Assembly (NCBI RefSeq): GCF_002076895.1
Contig: NZ_CP020465.1
Location: forward strand, 4,030,001 to 4,094,000
Origin: Cognaticolwellia beringensis
Lineage (GTDB): Bacteria; Pseudomonadota; Gammaproteobacteria; Enterobacterales; Alteromonadaceae
DNA length: 64,000 nt
Direction: 5' to 3'
In this document: piece after piece, positions 55,451-64,000 of the stretch
Layout of the letters: every line of letters starts with the position of its first letter
Numbering within the stretch: the stretch's first letter is position 1
Notes under the pieces: model-generated
What the model was told of the DNA's origin: nothing
Database searches by the model: none
The model's input: only the letters and a program-made list of their open reading frames with translations
Program-made: the position numbers and the translations under genes

Positions 55451-56255
55451 CTATTCGTTTTAAAAAAGCCTATTAAACGGTTTCTGAATTAAATTCTCAA
55501 TTGATTCAAAGTTGTGTTTAGTTTTATATTGGCGTCATCCATTTTTTGGGTGCTGCCTTTATTGCAATATACACAACATTTTTTGAATAATATTACGGGA
55601 GTCGTTTACGTTTTTTAATCGCTTTTAGAATTACAATTCCTATGGATAATACAGGGCTGAATAGATTTTTCAGGGATTTGTTAGTACTTCAGGCAAAGTC
55701 TTTAAAGACATCTCTACTGACCATGAATATGTCATTACTCCACAGTTTTGAAGATCAGAAAGTATATTTAAGCAAAACTTTACCTCTCATTTTTCTATAC
55801 CTACATACCTAATAATTGTGTACGCCTGGACAATAGCAAATTCAATTAACCAATTTTTCACTCAACAGTTGCTTCAATTTATTTGATAAGAGCAATTTAT
55901 GACCTCGAAAATCCTTTGATTACTGTAAGGATTTTGTTGAAAAGTAAGTATCCAGCCGCTTATCTGTACCGCCGTTTTGTAAACGACATATTCTAAAGCC
56001 TTAGTACTTTTATCAACTCATTCAAAAGTTGTTAGCGCAAATATTAATTTTGGCTTTATTCAAGCACAAATAATTACCGAATAAACATCATTTTTGGCAA
56101 CCACATCAGTGAATAATATAAAGCGCGTTACCCACTCGGGGGGAATTATCATTGGCGCGCAATATCTTGGATCAGTATGAAGCTAAAGCTAAGCTTTATA
56201 TTGTTAAAGAAGATAATGAACCAGTCGTTATCATGCAAAGAACAAAACCGTTCGG
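55451..56255. other. Gene-free region left of the IS66 remnant
   Basis: About 800 bases without an intact gene. Protein-like short frames (for example D-Q-Y-E-A-K-A-K-L-Y-I-V-K-E-D-N-E-P near 56170-56225) precede the IS66 remnant and may be part of the same or another dead insertion sequence. Confidence 0.45.
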
Positions 56256-56417
56256 CAGAAATTACCTATCGATTTAGCGCCTAAAATCATCATTGACGAT
56301 ATTGAAGACAAAAGCTGTGCTTGTTCTGGCAATAACCTGCATCGCATGGGGGATGAGGGCAGAGAAAAGTTGAAATTTATTCTAGCCATGCCAAAGCAAT
56401 TGAACAAGTGCGCTTAA
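56256..56417 (+). pseudogene. IS66-family transposase (TnpC) remnant
   Basis: A 53-codon fragment reading K-L-P-I-D-L-A-P-K-I-I-I-D-D-I-E, then C-A-C-S-G-N-N-L-H-R-M-G-D-E and E-K-L-K-F-I. It matches the IS66 TnpC zinc-finger region (R-x-x-L-P-x-x-L-P...C-x-x-C-G-x-x-L-x-x-x-G-E-D). No flanking transposase parts or inverted repeats are intact. It shows past IS insertion between the permease and malic enzyme genes. Confidence 0.65.
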
Positions 56418-56553
56418 AGTAAAGCTGTCGCACTTATGAAAGATGGGCGCCGCATCAAAAATAATAACATTACCATTACCATTTTTTGAGTTTTTATCTT
56501 TTTAGCAGCTAACGTCACAAATTTTATGCTTATATATTTATTATAATTCATTA

Positions 56554-56578
56554 CAGTTACTACCTATTTTAGTAACTG
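56554..56578 (-). terminator. Inverted repeat past the malic enzyme gene
   Basis: Arms CAGTTACT / AGTAACTG with a 9-base loop, 28 bases past the maeA stop. No T-run follows on the minus strand, so it is only a possible terminator. Confidence 0.5.
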
Positions 56579-56605
56579 ACTAAAATATACTAAAGTTATC
56601 TGCAA

Positions 56606-58300
56606 TTATACAGAGACACGTTTGTATGGTCTATATTCAGCTTCCCAGAAGTTATCGTTTATCTTAGCCATCAACACTTCCTCAGAAAGTTGCAATGCAA
56701 GCCCTTGATTCATAGCAACTTTAGAGACCTCTAAGGCGATATTACGACTCAGTTCGCTTATTTCGGTCATAGGGGGTAATAATTCAGCATTAACATCCCT
56801 AGCTTGCGGGGAAGAATCTGCCAATGCATTACTCGCTGCCATAAGCATTTCATCACTAATTCTACGTGCATTACATGACAGCACACCTAATCCTATTCCT
56901 GGAAAGATATAGCTATTATTACATTGAGCAATATGAATTTTTTTACCATTATACTCTACTGGTTCGAATGGACTTCCAGTCGCGATAACAACCTCACCAT
57001 TTGTCCATTTAATAATATCCTCAGGTGTCGCCTCAACTTGCTTTGATGGATTACTTAATGGAAATATGATGGGTAAATCACAGTGTTGCTTCATGTTACG
57101 CACAACTTGTTCAGTGAATAAGCCTGCCTGACCAGATACGCCAACTAAAATATCAGGCTTAGCGCAATTAATCACATCAATTAACGATGCATATTCTCGG
57201 CTATATTGCCAATCAACTATTGCAGATAGCGGTTGTTTTAGTGCACTTTGGAAATCACGTAAATCGTTCATGCCTTGCGTAAGTAATCCATCTCTGTCCA
57301 CCATAAAGACTTGCTTACGTGCATTAGTATCACTAAGACCTTCAATACGCATTTGCTTGATTAGCATTTCAGCAATACCACACCCTGCTGAACCTCCACC
57401 GACAAAAACAACCTTCATATCAGAAAGCTTACTACCACGAGTTCGACAAGCGGCCAATATGGTGCCTAATGTAACAGAGGCTGTCCCTTGAATATCATCA
57501 TTAAAACAACATATCTGATCTCTGTACCTATTAAGCAAAGGCATTGCATTAGGCTGTGCAAAGTCTTCAAATTGAATCATAACTTTAGGCCAGCGGCGCT
57601 GTGTGGCTTGAATAAATAAATCTAAAAATTCATCATACTCCTGCTGTCCGATACGTTCATGTTTAGCCCCCATATACATAGGATCATTCAGTAATTTTTT
57701 GTTATTAGTACCAACATCCAACATTACTGGTAATGTGTATGCAGGGCTAATACCACCGCAGGCGGTATATAATGAAAGTTTACCTATAGGAATACCCATA
57801 CCTCCTATGCCTTGGTCACCTAAGCCTAAAATTCTCTCACCATCTGTAACCACGATAACTTTTACATTTTGTTTTGTTGAGTTACGCAAAATATCATCAA
57901 TCATATGGCGATCTTCATAGCTAATGAAGAGACCTCTTGATGAACGATAAATATCCGAAAATTTTTCACAGGCATCACCAACGGTAGGTGTGTAAATGAT
58001 AGGTAGCATTTCTTCAATATGGGACTGTAATAAATGGAAGAACAATGTTTCATTATTGTCTTGAATAGCGCGTAAATAGATATGCTTATTTATCGGCTCA
58101 TCAAAGCTCTTGTATTGCATATAAGCCCGTTCGACTTGTTCATCTATTGTTTCGTAGCGAGGTGGTAATAATCCAAGTAAGTTGAAACTGTTTCGTTCTC
58201 TTTCGGTAAATGCACTACCTTTATTTAATAATGGAGCCTCAAGCAAAGAAGGACCTGAATACGGAATGTATAAATAATTTGAATTTTTGTAATCACTCAT
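56606..58300 (-). CDS. maeA: NAD-dependent malic enzyme
   Basis: Oxidatively decarboxylates malate to pyruvate with NAD+. The 564 residues match SfcA/MaeA. Visible: [12 protein letters not shown] near the N-terminus, [41 protein letters not shown] (metal site), [12 protein letters not shown] (NAD), and I-F-P-L-S-N-P. It follows malate synthase functionally: glyoxylate plus acetyl-CoA gives malate, then pyruvate. An operator-like palindrome lies 73 bases upstream of its start, which links it to the ureide regulon despite its separate transcript. Confidence 0.94.
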   Translation of the reverse strand: MSDYKNSNYLYIPYSGPSLLEAPLLNKGSAFTERERNSFNLLGLLPPRYETIDEQVERAYMQYKSFDEPINKHIYLRAIQDNNETLFFHLLQSHIEEMLPIIYTPTVGDACEKFSDIYRSSRGLFISYEDRHMIDDILRNSTKQNVKVIVVTDGERILGLGDQGIGGMGIPIGKLSLYTACGGISPAYTLPVMLDVGTNNKKLLNDPMYMGAKHERIGQQEYDEFLDLFIQATQRRWPKVMIQFEDFAQPNAMPLLNRYRDQICCFNDDIQGTASVTLGTILAACRTRGSKLSDMKVVFVGGGSAGCGIAEMLIKQMRIEGLSDTNARKQVFMVDRDGLLTQGMNDLRDFQSALKQPLSAIVDWQYSREYASLIDVINCAKPDILVGVSGQAGLFTEQVVRNMKQHCDLPIIFPLSNPSKQVEATPEDIIKWTNGEVVIATGSPFEPVEYNGKKIHIAQCNNSYIFPGIGLGVLSCNARRISDEMLMAASNALADSSPQARDVNAELLPPMTEISELSRNIALEVSKVAMNQGLALQLSEEVLMAKINDNFWEAEYRPYKRVSV

Positions 58301-58372
58301 TTTGCAGGACTCTTAATTTGTAGGTTCGAAGATAGCATTGCACTTTATTCATTGTGTTCAATAATTGATGTT

Positions 58373-58384
58373 ATTGTCAACTAT
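58373..58384. promoter_or_regulatory. Candidate ureide-regulon operator before maeA
   Basis: ATTGTCAACTAT, one mismatch from the ATTGT-NN-ACAAT palindrome, 73 bases upstream of the maeA start. Confidence 0.5.
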
Positions 58385-58836
58385 TTGTGAGTTTTTATTT
58401 AAATTTATAATACCAAAACTGAATGGCCAGTTTAATTATCGTAATGTTTTATCCATCGTAAGATTTACTTTTTATGTTATTGCTGACAACTACGAACCTT
58501 CTTTCAGCGCCTTTATTAATCCATAATTTAAAAACAAATTAATTGTTATTTAAATTATGTGTTTATGGCTGCTCTATAAGGTTTTATCAAATTTTTAAGT
58601 GAGTAAAATTAACCCCTTATGCTTGTCATTTTATCCGCCATGGTTGAATGATGGCTCAAGAAGAGAGTTGTATATACTTAAATTAACCATGAAAAAACTG
58701 TGAGTTCATTCATTGAACAAATGGTTTTAATTCTTTATTCACATGCAGTTCTAGGTTCTTATCTGATTTTAAGGCTAAAGGTTTTAGAATTTAATTTATA
58801 TGTATGACACCATAAAGGTAAACAATTTAACTATAG

Positions 58837-58848
58837 ATTGTTGACATT
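58837..58848. promoter_or_regulatory. Candidate ureide-regulon operator before allA
   Basis: ATTGTTGACATT, one mismatch from the ATTGT-NN-ACAAT palindrome, about 235 bases upstream of allA. Confidence 0.5.
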
Positions 58849-59083
58849 GATGTTTTTGTTACATATGCTCAACTCATACTTACAAAAAAATTCAATTTTA
58901 TTTCCACATTATTCTTATAAACCTAGCTTATTTTTACTAAGAATTTTGGCCACTTTTCATAATAAGAATTTTTAATATAACCCTGATTTACAGTAGAAAT
59001 AGTGAAACGGCGAAGATGAGAGGGTAGCAAGTACATTTTCGATTTACTTAAACACATTACATAATGACTAAAGAGAAATCTCC

Positions 59084-59593
59084 ATGAATACTGTTGTTTT
59101 GAATGTAGAACCACTGACCAAAAAAGCATTTGCACCTTATGGTGATGTTATTGAAATAGATGGGGCTGATCACTTTGGTATAAACGTTGATACAGTCGAG
59201 CGTTATCATGATCTTGCCAAAATAGAGATAGATTATTCAGAAGGTGGACGCCCTGTTGTCAGTCTTGCAAAAGTTAAAACAGCAAGCTCTTTTCCAATGA
59301 CTTTTAATCTTGTTGAGCGCCATCTTAAAGGTAGCCAAGCCTTTATACCCATGTTTGATACACCTGTCCTTGTGGTCGTTGCATCACGAGGTGAATCAGT
59401 TAGCGCAAAAGATTTTAAAGCCTTTATTACTAATGGCGAGCAAGGCTTTAACTACCACTCAGGCATTTGGCATATGCCGATAATGTCTGTTCAGAGTGAA
59501 CACATGTTTGTTGTTATTGATCGATCTGGGCATGGTAGTAACTGTGATGAATTTACATTTATAAATGAAGAAATAAAGGTGAAATTACAATGA
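59084..59593 (+). CDS. allA: Ureidoglycolate lyase
   Basis: Splits (S)-ureidoglycolate into glyoxylate and urea. The 169 residues match the AllA cupin-like family. Visible: L-T-K-K-A-F-A-P-Y-G-D-V-I-E, the long N-V-D-T-V-E-R-Y-H-D-L-A, and the conserved G-x-x-x-x-H-S-G-I-W-H-M-P near residue 125. AGAGAA before the ATG. The stop overlaps the puuE start (ATGA), so the two are translated together. It completes the step after AllE. Confidence 0.94.
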   Translation: MNTVVLNVEPLTKKAFAPYGDVIEIDGADHFGINVDTVERYHDLAKIEIDYSEGGRPVVSLAKVKTASSFPMTFNLVERHLKGSQAFIPMFDTPVLVVVASRGESVSAKDFKAFITNGEQGFNYHSGIWHMPIMSVQSEHMFVVIDRSGHGSNCDEFTFINEEIKVKLQ

Positions 59594-60537
59594 TGGACAA
59601 TAATTTAAATAACTACCCAAGGGATATGATTGGGTACGGTGCTAAACCGCCTCAAGCGAATTGGCCAAATAAATCAAAAATAGCCGTCCAATTCGTCATT
59701 AATTATGAGGAAGGTGCTGAAAATTGTGTTTTGCATGGCGATAAAGCTTCAGAGACATTTTTGTCTGAAATTATTGGAGCCGCACCAATTCAAGACGCAC
59801 GGCATATGAATATGGAGTCATTTTACGAGTTTGGCAGTCGAGCCGGATTTTGGCGACTGCATCGTTTATTTACCCAGAGAAATCTACCGGTTACTGTATT
59901 TGGCGTAGCTATGGCCATGCAACGAAATCCTGATGTAATTGAAGCTATGCTTAAAGCAGATTGGGAGATAGCAAGTCATGGGTACCGCTGGATTGACTAT
60001 CAACATGTGCCAATAGATATTGAACGAGAGCATCTACAACAAGCAATTTCGATTCACCACTCAATGACAGGTGAAAAGCCAAAAGGTTGGTACTTAGGAC
60101 GGTCGAGTCCTAATACACGAGATTTAATTTTAGAAGAAGGCTCATTTTTATATGATTCTGATAGCTATGCAGACGATCTTCCTTCTTGGATTCAGGGTAA
60201 ATCTAAGCCACATCTAATAGTTCCCTATACATTGGATGTAAATGATATGCGCTTCGCCAGTCCACAAGGATTCAACTCAGGAGATCAATTTTTCAACTAC
60301 TTGAAAGATACTTTTGATACTCTTTATGCAGAAGGATCTGATACTCCTAAAATGATGTCAATTGGTCTGCATTGTCGAATTATTGGTCGTCCTGGAAGAT
60401 TTGCAAGTCTTGTTAAATTTTTAAACTACATTGAAAACTATAATGATATTTGGGTATGTAGAAGGGAAGACATTGCTCAACACTGGTGGGATAACCATCT
60501 TCCATCCAACCACGCTGTCGTAAACTCACCCCTATAA
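59590..60537 (+). CDS. puuE: Allantoinase, PuuE type
   Basis: Cofactor-light allantoinase of the polysaccharide-deacetylase superfamily, converting allantoin to allantoate. The 315 residues are typical. Visible: Y-P-R-D-M-I-G-Y-G-x-x-P-P at the start, V-Q-F-V-I-N-Y-E-E-G-A-E, E-F-G-S-R-A-G-F-W-R, E-I-A-S-H-G-Y-R-W-I-D-Y-Q, and G-L-H-C-R-I-I-G-R-P-G-R near the end; these are PuuE signatures. Two ATGs in tandem. Coupled to allA. No uricase system or allantoate amidohydrolase is in the window, so allantoate hydrolysis must be encoded elsewhere. Confidence 0.94.
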   Translation: MMDNNLNNYPRDMIGYGAKPPQANWPNKSKIAVQFVINYEEGAENCVLHGDKASETFLSEIIGAAPIQDARHMNMESFYEFGSRAGFWRLHRLFTQRNLPVTVFGVAMAMQRNPDVIEAMLKADWEIASHGYRWIDYQHVPIDIEREHLQQAISIHHSMTGEKPKGWYLGRSSPNTRDLILEEGSFLYDSDSYADDLPSWIQGKSKPHLIVPYTLDVNDMRFASPQGFNSGDQFFNYLKDTFDTLYAEGSDTPKMMSIGLHCRIIGRPGRFASLVKFLNYIENYNDIWVCRREDIAQHWWDNHLPSNHAVVNSPL

Positions 60538-60679
60538 TTATCTGAGTCTGAAACCAAACCGAAGGCATAAAAATATAAAAAACCAAAGCGATTAGCCTTC
60601 GGTCAAAAGTGTCCATGTATTTAAAGATAAAAAAATTCAAACATATTTAAATAAAATAAAATGCTACCAAGGGATATAT

Positions 60680-61696
60680 ATGAAAAAGTCGAATAAAAGT
60701 TTATTAAGAATAACCTCAGTTTCCATTGCATTATTAACAGCAGGATTCTCCCATGCGAAAACTGATCTTACTGATGAGTTATCTGTAATTGGCCAGTTTG
60801 ATGCTTTTTACAGATCAGATAGCAATGCAGTAATAGAACAACAATTAAAAACAACAGAGTTTCAACTTGATTTTGACTATAATCATGCAGATTCAGGCTT
60901 CTCAGCTCATCTTGAAATTGAGGGAGCAAGAGGTCAGTACGGTGGCACAGTAAGAACTGAAGGCGCTTTTATTGGCTATAGGACAAGTGATAATTTAAAT
61001 TTTAAAATAGGTAATTTCATTTCCCCAGCAGGTTACGAAGGAGCTGAACCTTGGGATCGTAAAACACGAATAACTGCTTTTGGTGGTGTTTATTCATATT
61101 TGCAAAATGGTGTTGCCGCGCAATACCAAAAAGGCATCTTTAGTTTATACGGTGCAGTGGTTGATGGTGCCTGGACAGGAGACAATGACTTTAGTACACC
61201 AAGTTATGAATTGAACTTTGGTTTAAACCTTGAAAATTTCGTTATGCGCTTAGGTTACGCATATGAAGAGTATGATAATAGTGCTGACTCATCACTGCCA
61301 GATCAAGATCGAACAATGATCAACTTATGGGGGCAATATACTCTAGATAACCTATTATTAGCGGTAGAATACAATGTCTTTGACGAAATGAATAGAGTGA
61401 CAACAGATCCAGCCGTTACCCTTTGGAAAGGTGATAACTTAATGTTGTTTGCCAGCTACACTCTATCTCCTAAGTGGTCGGTAGGCCTTCGTTATTCAAT
61501 GACTGAATACGATGATCTTAGTGGTAATATGGTACAAGACAGTAGTGAAGTGACATTAACACCACGCTATCAAATTTTATCTGGTGATATTAATTGGGAG
61601 ATTAGAGCGGATTTAAGACTACAAGATGGTGATGAATTAGTTAATGGTATTCTTGATGGAACAGTTTTTGAATTAGGAACAACCGTTAAGTTTTAA
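60680..61696 (+). CDS. Outer-membrane porin-like protein
   Basis: A 338-residue outer-membrane beta-barrel. Signal peptide of about 26 residues ending S-H-A. The mature part shows alternating-hydrophobic strands and ends in V-K-F, the outer-membrane assembly signature. It resembles phosphate-selective (OprO/P-like) or general porins of Alteromonadales. It follows puuE after 140 bases with AAGGGA before the ATG, so it may be co-transcribed and admit ureides. The substrate is an inference. Confidence 0.75.
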   Translation: MKKSNKSLLRITSVSIALLTAGFSHAKTDLTDELSVIGQFDAFYRSDSNAVIEQQLKTTEFQLDFDYNHADSGFSAHLEIEGARGQYGGTVRTEGAFIGYRTSDNLNFKIGNFISPAGYEGAEPWDRKTRITAFGGVYSYLQNGVAAQYQKGIFSLYGAVVDGAWTGDNDFSTPSYELNFGLNLENFVMRLGYAYEEYDNSADSSLPDQDRTMINLWGQYTLDNLLLAVEYNVFDEMNRVTTDPAVTLWKGDNLMLFASYTLSPKWSVGLRYSMTEYDDLSGNMVQDSSEVTLTPRYQILSGDINWEIRADLRLQDGDELVNGILDGTVFELGTTVKF

Positions 61697-61743
61697 TCGA
61701 AACTTAACGGTTGTTGCGTAAACCTCAAGAGTTTTCTCGTGTT

Positions 61744-61783
61744 AAAAAGCATATGCTGGCCTTTTCCAGTTTATGCTTTTTTT
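61744..61783 (+). terminator. Terminator after the porin gene
   Basis: Stem AAAAGCATA...GCTGG / CCAG...TATGCTTTT with a T-run, about 50 bases past the stop. An earlier strong hairpin (AACCGTTAAGTTT / AAACTTAACGGTT, 61681-61712) overlaps the stop codon and may also protect the 3' end. Confidence 0.78.
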
Positions 61784-61986
61784 ACCACTTTCATCCGTAT
61801 ACGAGCATCACGACTTACATCATGTAGATATTCAAGATCTATCGATTTCCCTCTGGCTAATTTGAGGTTTTTCAAAAGGTATAGCTTGATCTTCTTTTGA
61901 ATAAATCGAGTCCCTTAATTGATCACAGTGATATATTATTGAGAGAAAAAATAATTTTTCCTACTTTTTAGTTTGTTTTTCTCGGG

Positions 61987-62688
61987 TTACTGGCCGGTGA
62001 ATATATTCTTAATATTTACAGATTCTTCTGGTGGAGGATCAAGGTTTAGCATATTTTGTATATCTAAAAGGTGAGTTCTCATAAGGGCTACAGCTTTATC
62101 AGCATCACCTTCATCAAGAGCATTAATTAAAGCTTGGTGATCATGACAAGGTTCTGTAGCAAGGTGGCCGCTATTCGATTTTTGGCGTTCATATAGCGCA
62201 ATGATTAATGAAGTACGAGAGATAATACCCCGTAATAATTCAGTTAATACAGTCTTATCTAAGAGCTTACCAATTAACAAATGATACTCTCCTGATAATC
62301 TTATGCGCAGGTTATGATTTCCAGCATTATGAGCACTTTGTTCACGGGTAAGGTGCTCTTCGAGTACTGCACGTTTTTCTGGCGTAAACTGTTGCGCTAA
62401 TTCTCTGATTAGCTCAGATTCAATTATTAATCGAGCTTGAAATACTTCTTTAGATTCTTTAATACTGGGTTTTGCAATGAAAGACCCACTATTGGGAATT
62501 GTTTCGACTAGATTTTCAAGGGCCAGACGATGCAATACCTTTCTGATTTTTCCACGACTTATACCAAAAATATCACAAAGCTCTTCTTCTTTTAATCGAG
62601 TTCCGGGCAGTAGTTTACGCTCAAATATAGCGCCTAAAATCTGGTCATAGATTGATTCTTCATTGTTTTTATTAGTTTTATTGTTCAT
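61987..62688 (-). CDS. GntR-family (FCD) transcriptional regulator
   Basis: A 233-residue GntR/FCD regulator. The N-terminal winged helix (about 10-75) includes L-P-G-T-R-L-K-E-E-E-L-C-D-I-F-G-I-S-R-G-K-I-R-K-V-L-H-R-L and P-N-S-G-S-F-I-A-K-P. The C-terminal FCD ligand-binding domain (about 85-215) has F-Q-A-R-L-I-I-E-S-E and the metal-site pattern H-D-H-Q-A-L-I-N-A-L-D-E-G-D. FCD-GntR proteins bind short palindromes of the T-T-G-T-N-N-A-C-A-A kind, matching the ATTGT-NN-ACAAT sites before glcB, the NCS1 gene, maeA and allA. It is the obvious candidate regulator of ureide catabolism; related HpxS/AtzR-like regulators control purine genes elsewhere. Confidence 0.9.
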   Translation of the reverse strand: MNNKTNKNNEESIYDQILGAIFERKLLPGTRLKEEELCDIFGISRGKIRKVLHRLALENLVETIPNSGSFIAKPSIKESKEVFQARLIIESELIRELAQQFTPEKRAVLEEHLTREQSAHNAGNHNLRIRLSGEYHLLIGKLLDKTVLTELLRGIISRTSLIIALYERQKSNSGHLATEPCHDHQALINALDEGDADKAVALMRTHLLDIQNMLNLDPPPEESVNIKNIFTGQ

Positions 62689-63429
62689 CTTTTGTTGTTC
62701 TGCTATTCACGGTTTATACAATTGAAATTTTGTAGAACTGTTTTTCTCAGTACTTAGCTTTAGCATTTTAATCACTGCTAATCACAACTACAAAATATTT
62801 TCCAAATTATAGCAAAAAATTATTGCAAAGACACTGAAGACTATTAAACAGGTAAGTTATCGACTGTTGGCTTAATTTGTAACAGGGTAATGGTGTAACT
62901 TGACTATGACTTCAGGCGATTTATCCCAAGCCATAGTAGCATCAAGTTGTTTTAACGTATGAGTGATGATCTCATCATGAAAGGTGATATTAGTTTTGCT
63001 AGACGCAGCGTAGAACAAGCATTAAATGCGCTGTTCCATTATGTATACTTATTACCGAATAGAATAATGGCGATATCGTTTGCGTTAAGTTGTAGCTGTC
63101 TGTGAATAACATTTACTTTTTATGACTTATGAACACACCAACATTGAAGGCATTCATTATTTAAAACATTCCCAACTGCATCACTAGTTTCTTGCTCAGT
63201 AATGGGCGTTGTAAATAAGATATCTAACTCAAGCTCATTGCAGCCTTGAGTTAAACATCATCAGTCGCTGTAGTTTTCGCCGATAATTATACATATCTAA
63301 TGTTTTATTCATATTTTCAATATGATTATGGACGATTAATAAATGAAATTAAATTATTTTAATGCGTAATAACCTAGTAATATTTCAGTTTATTTAGCGT
63401 TTTTCCTGTACTTTATAGTCAAATATTGC
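62689..63429. other. Gene-free region between the GntR and NCS1 genes
   Basis: About 740 bases without a supported gene. Short protein-like stretches on both strands around 62880-63080 are broken by stops and not recognisable. Probably decayed DNA. Confidence 0.45.
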
Positions 63430-64000
63430 TTATTTTCTAAAGCGCGCACAAACAGACCAATTGTTCATCAGTAAGTAGTAACTTAATCCAGCAGGAATTA
63501 AACTTGCGTACCAAGAAACAGATGAGAAGGTCAATGCAATAGCTGCGCCGAATAGTGAAGCGATAATTGCGGCCCAGTTAACACCTTTATAAGGTCCATT
63601 TTCATCATAGAGAAAATCAAGGTTTAATGTACGCTTACGTAGAATGTAGTAATCAACAACCATTACAGCAAAAAGAGGACCAAGGAAAGCTGAGTAGGTT
63701 TGAACGAACAGCTGTAAACCTGCAGAAGATTCTTCTTTGATAAGTTCCCAAGGGAAAGTACCAAATGCCGCTAAACCAACCAAAATAGTGGCAGTACGGA
63801 ACTTCAGTTTAAATACATCCATCAGGATATAAGTTGGTGGTACGACGTTGTTCAAAACGTTTGTTGTTACTTGTGCAAAAGCAATAAACAATAACGTTGT
63901 TACAAGTAGAGGAGTGTTATCAACTGCGCTTGAGAATACTTGGATAGGATCCGAAATACCAGTTGCACCCGAAACCATTAAGCCAATTAAGCCCATAAAC
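63430..64000 (-). CDS. NCS1-family permease, partial at window edge
   Basis: C-terminal 190 residues of a second NCS1-type permease; the frame continues past the right end of the window. Visible: V-T-T-N-V-L-N-N-V-V-P-P-T-Y-I-L-M-D, and F-L-G-P-L-F-A-V-M-V-V-D-Y-Y-I-L-R-K-R-T-L-N-L-D-F-L-Y, both NCS1 landmarks, and four to five membrane segments. It differs clearly from the NCS1 protein at 53999, so the two may carry different ureides or nucleobases. Confidence 0.85.
   Translation of the reverse strand, partial: FMGLIGLMVSGATGISDPIQVFSSAVDNTPLLVTTLLFIAFAQVTTNVLNNVVPPTYILMDVFKLKFRTATILVGLAAFGTFPWELIKEESSAGLQLFVQTYSAFLGPLFAVMVVDYYILRKRTLNLDFLYDENGPYKGVNWAAIIASLFGAAIALTFSSVSWYASLIPAGLSYYLLMNNWSVCARFRK

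Larger units (their letters stand above)
58301..59083. promoter_or_regulatory. Divergent maeA / allA promoter region
   Basis: About 780 bases without a supported gene; a 70-codon minus-strand frame overlapping the allA start is a shadow. It holds operator-like palindromes at 58373-58384 (maeA side) and 58837-58848 (allA side), plus a looser one (ATTGTGTTCAAT, 58351-58362). Confidence 0.55.

Noticed and set aside
58923..59135. 70-codon minus-strand ORF across the allA start
   Set aside because: Overlaps the allA ribosome binding site and start codon; no family features.
62701..62740. ureide-type operator before the GntR gene itself
   Set aside because: ATTGTATAAACC-like sequence matches only one half-site; autoregulation cannot be claimed.

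Overview
The window is AT-rich chromosomal DNA from a marine gammaproteobacterium of the Alteromonadales, most likely Colwellia or a close relative such as Thalassotalea. This is inferred from protein content (HexR-controlled Entner-Doudoroff genes, a second long GAPDH, a 1029-residue TonB-dependent receptor, SapC/tryptophan-halogenase clusters) and base composition. It was not checked by any search.

Region 1 (1-27 kb) is mostly core genome. It opens with a LytS/LytTR two-component pair, a small lipoprotein, a SUKH-type (SMI1/KNR4) protein beside broken ORFs, and a CurA/PfpI/LysR group. The central sugar locus follows: pfkA; pykA-hexR; the operon zwf-pgl-edd-glk-eda; gapA; gnd; and a second GAPDH. 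Two near-perfect HexR operators lie before zwf and before gapA. Next come a YjfB-like small protein, the tusDCBE sulfur-relay operon, yccA, tag and a tRNA-Ser(UGA).

Region 2 (27.2-46.9 kb) looks like an island inserted at the 3' end of tRNA-Ser. A 19-bp exact (longer imperfect) copy of the tRNA 3' end, including bases beyond the CCA, recurs at 46908-46938. Inside are an interrupted MUG113/GIY-YIG-like gene, a secreted SMP-30/gluconolactonase lipoprotein, a PAS-AraC regulator, a TonB-dependent receptor, SapC, a cupin-8 protein, two flavin-dependent 'tryptophan halogenases', and a sugar-oxidation cluster (Gfo/Idh/MocA dehydrogenase, two TIM-barrel isomerase/epimerase-like proteins, MFS transporter, Tat-exported gluconate-dehydrogenase-subunit-3-like protein, GMC oxidoreductase). 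The cluster resembles 3-keto-glycoside catabolism. About 76 bp of promoter/operator DNA, with a direct repeat at 21-bp spacing, is duplicated before the receptor and before the oxidation operon. This ties both to the AraC-type regulator.

Region 3 (47-64 kb) holds a DEAD-box helicase and then a ureide (allantoin) catabolic region: malate synthase G, (S)-ureidoglycine aminohydrolase, an NCS1 permease with an odd repeat-bearing leader ORF, NAD-malic enzyme, ureidoglycolate lyase, PuuE-type allantoinase, an outer-membrane porin, a GntR/FCD regulator and a second NCS1 permease cut by the window edge. Together they would import ureides, release glyoxylate and carry it through malate to pyruvate. 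A palindrome ATTGTNNACAAT (0-1 mismatch) recurs before four of these transcription units and is a candidate operator for the GntR protein. Between the genes lie decayed remains of a PucG/AGXT-type aminotransferase and an IS66 transposase, so the region has been remodelled. A roughly 160-bp MITE-like element with terminal inverted repeats and an internal hairpin occurs twice (18.6 kb and 47.1 kb). No CRISPR array, rRNA gene or intact integrase was seen.
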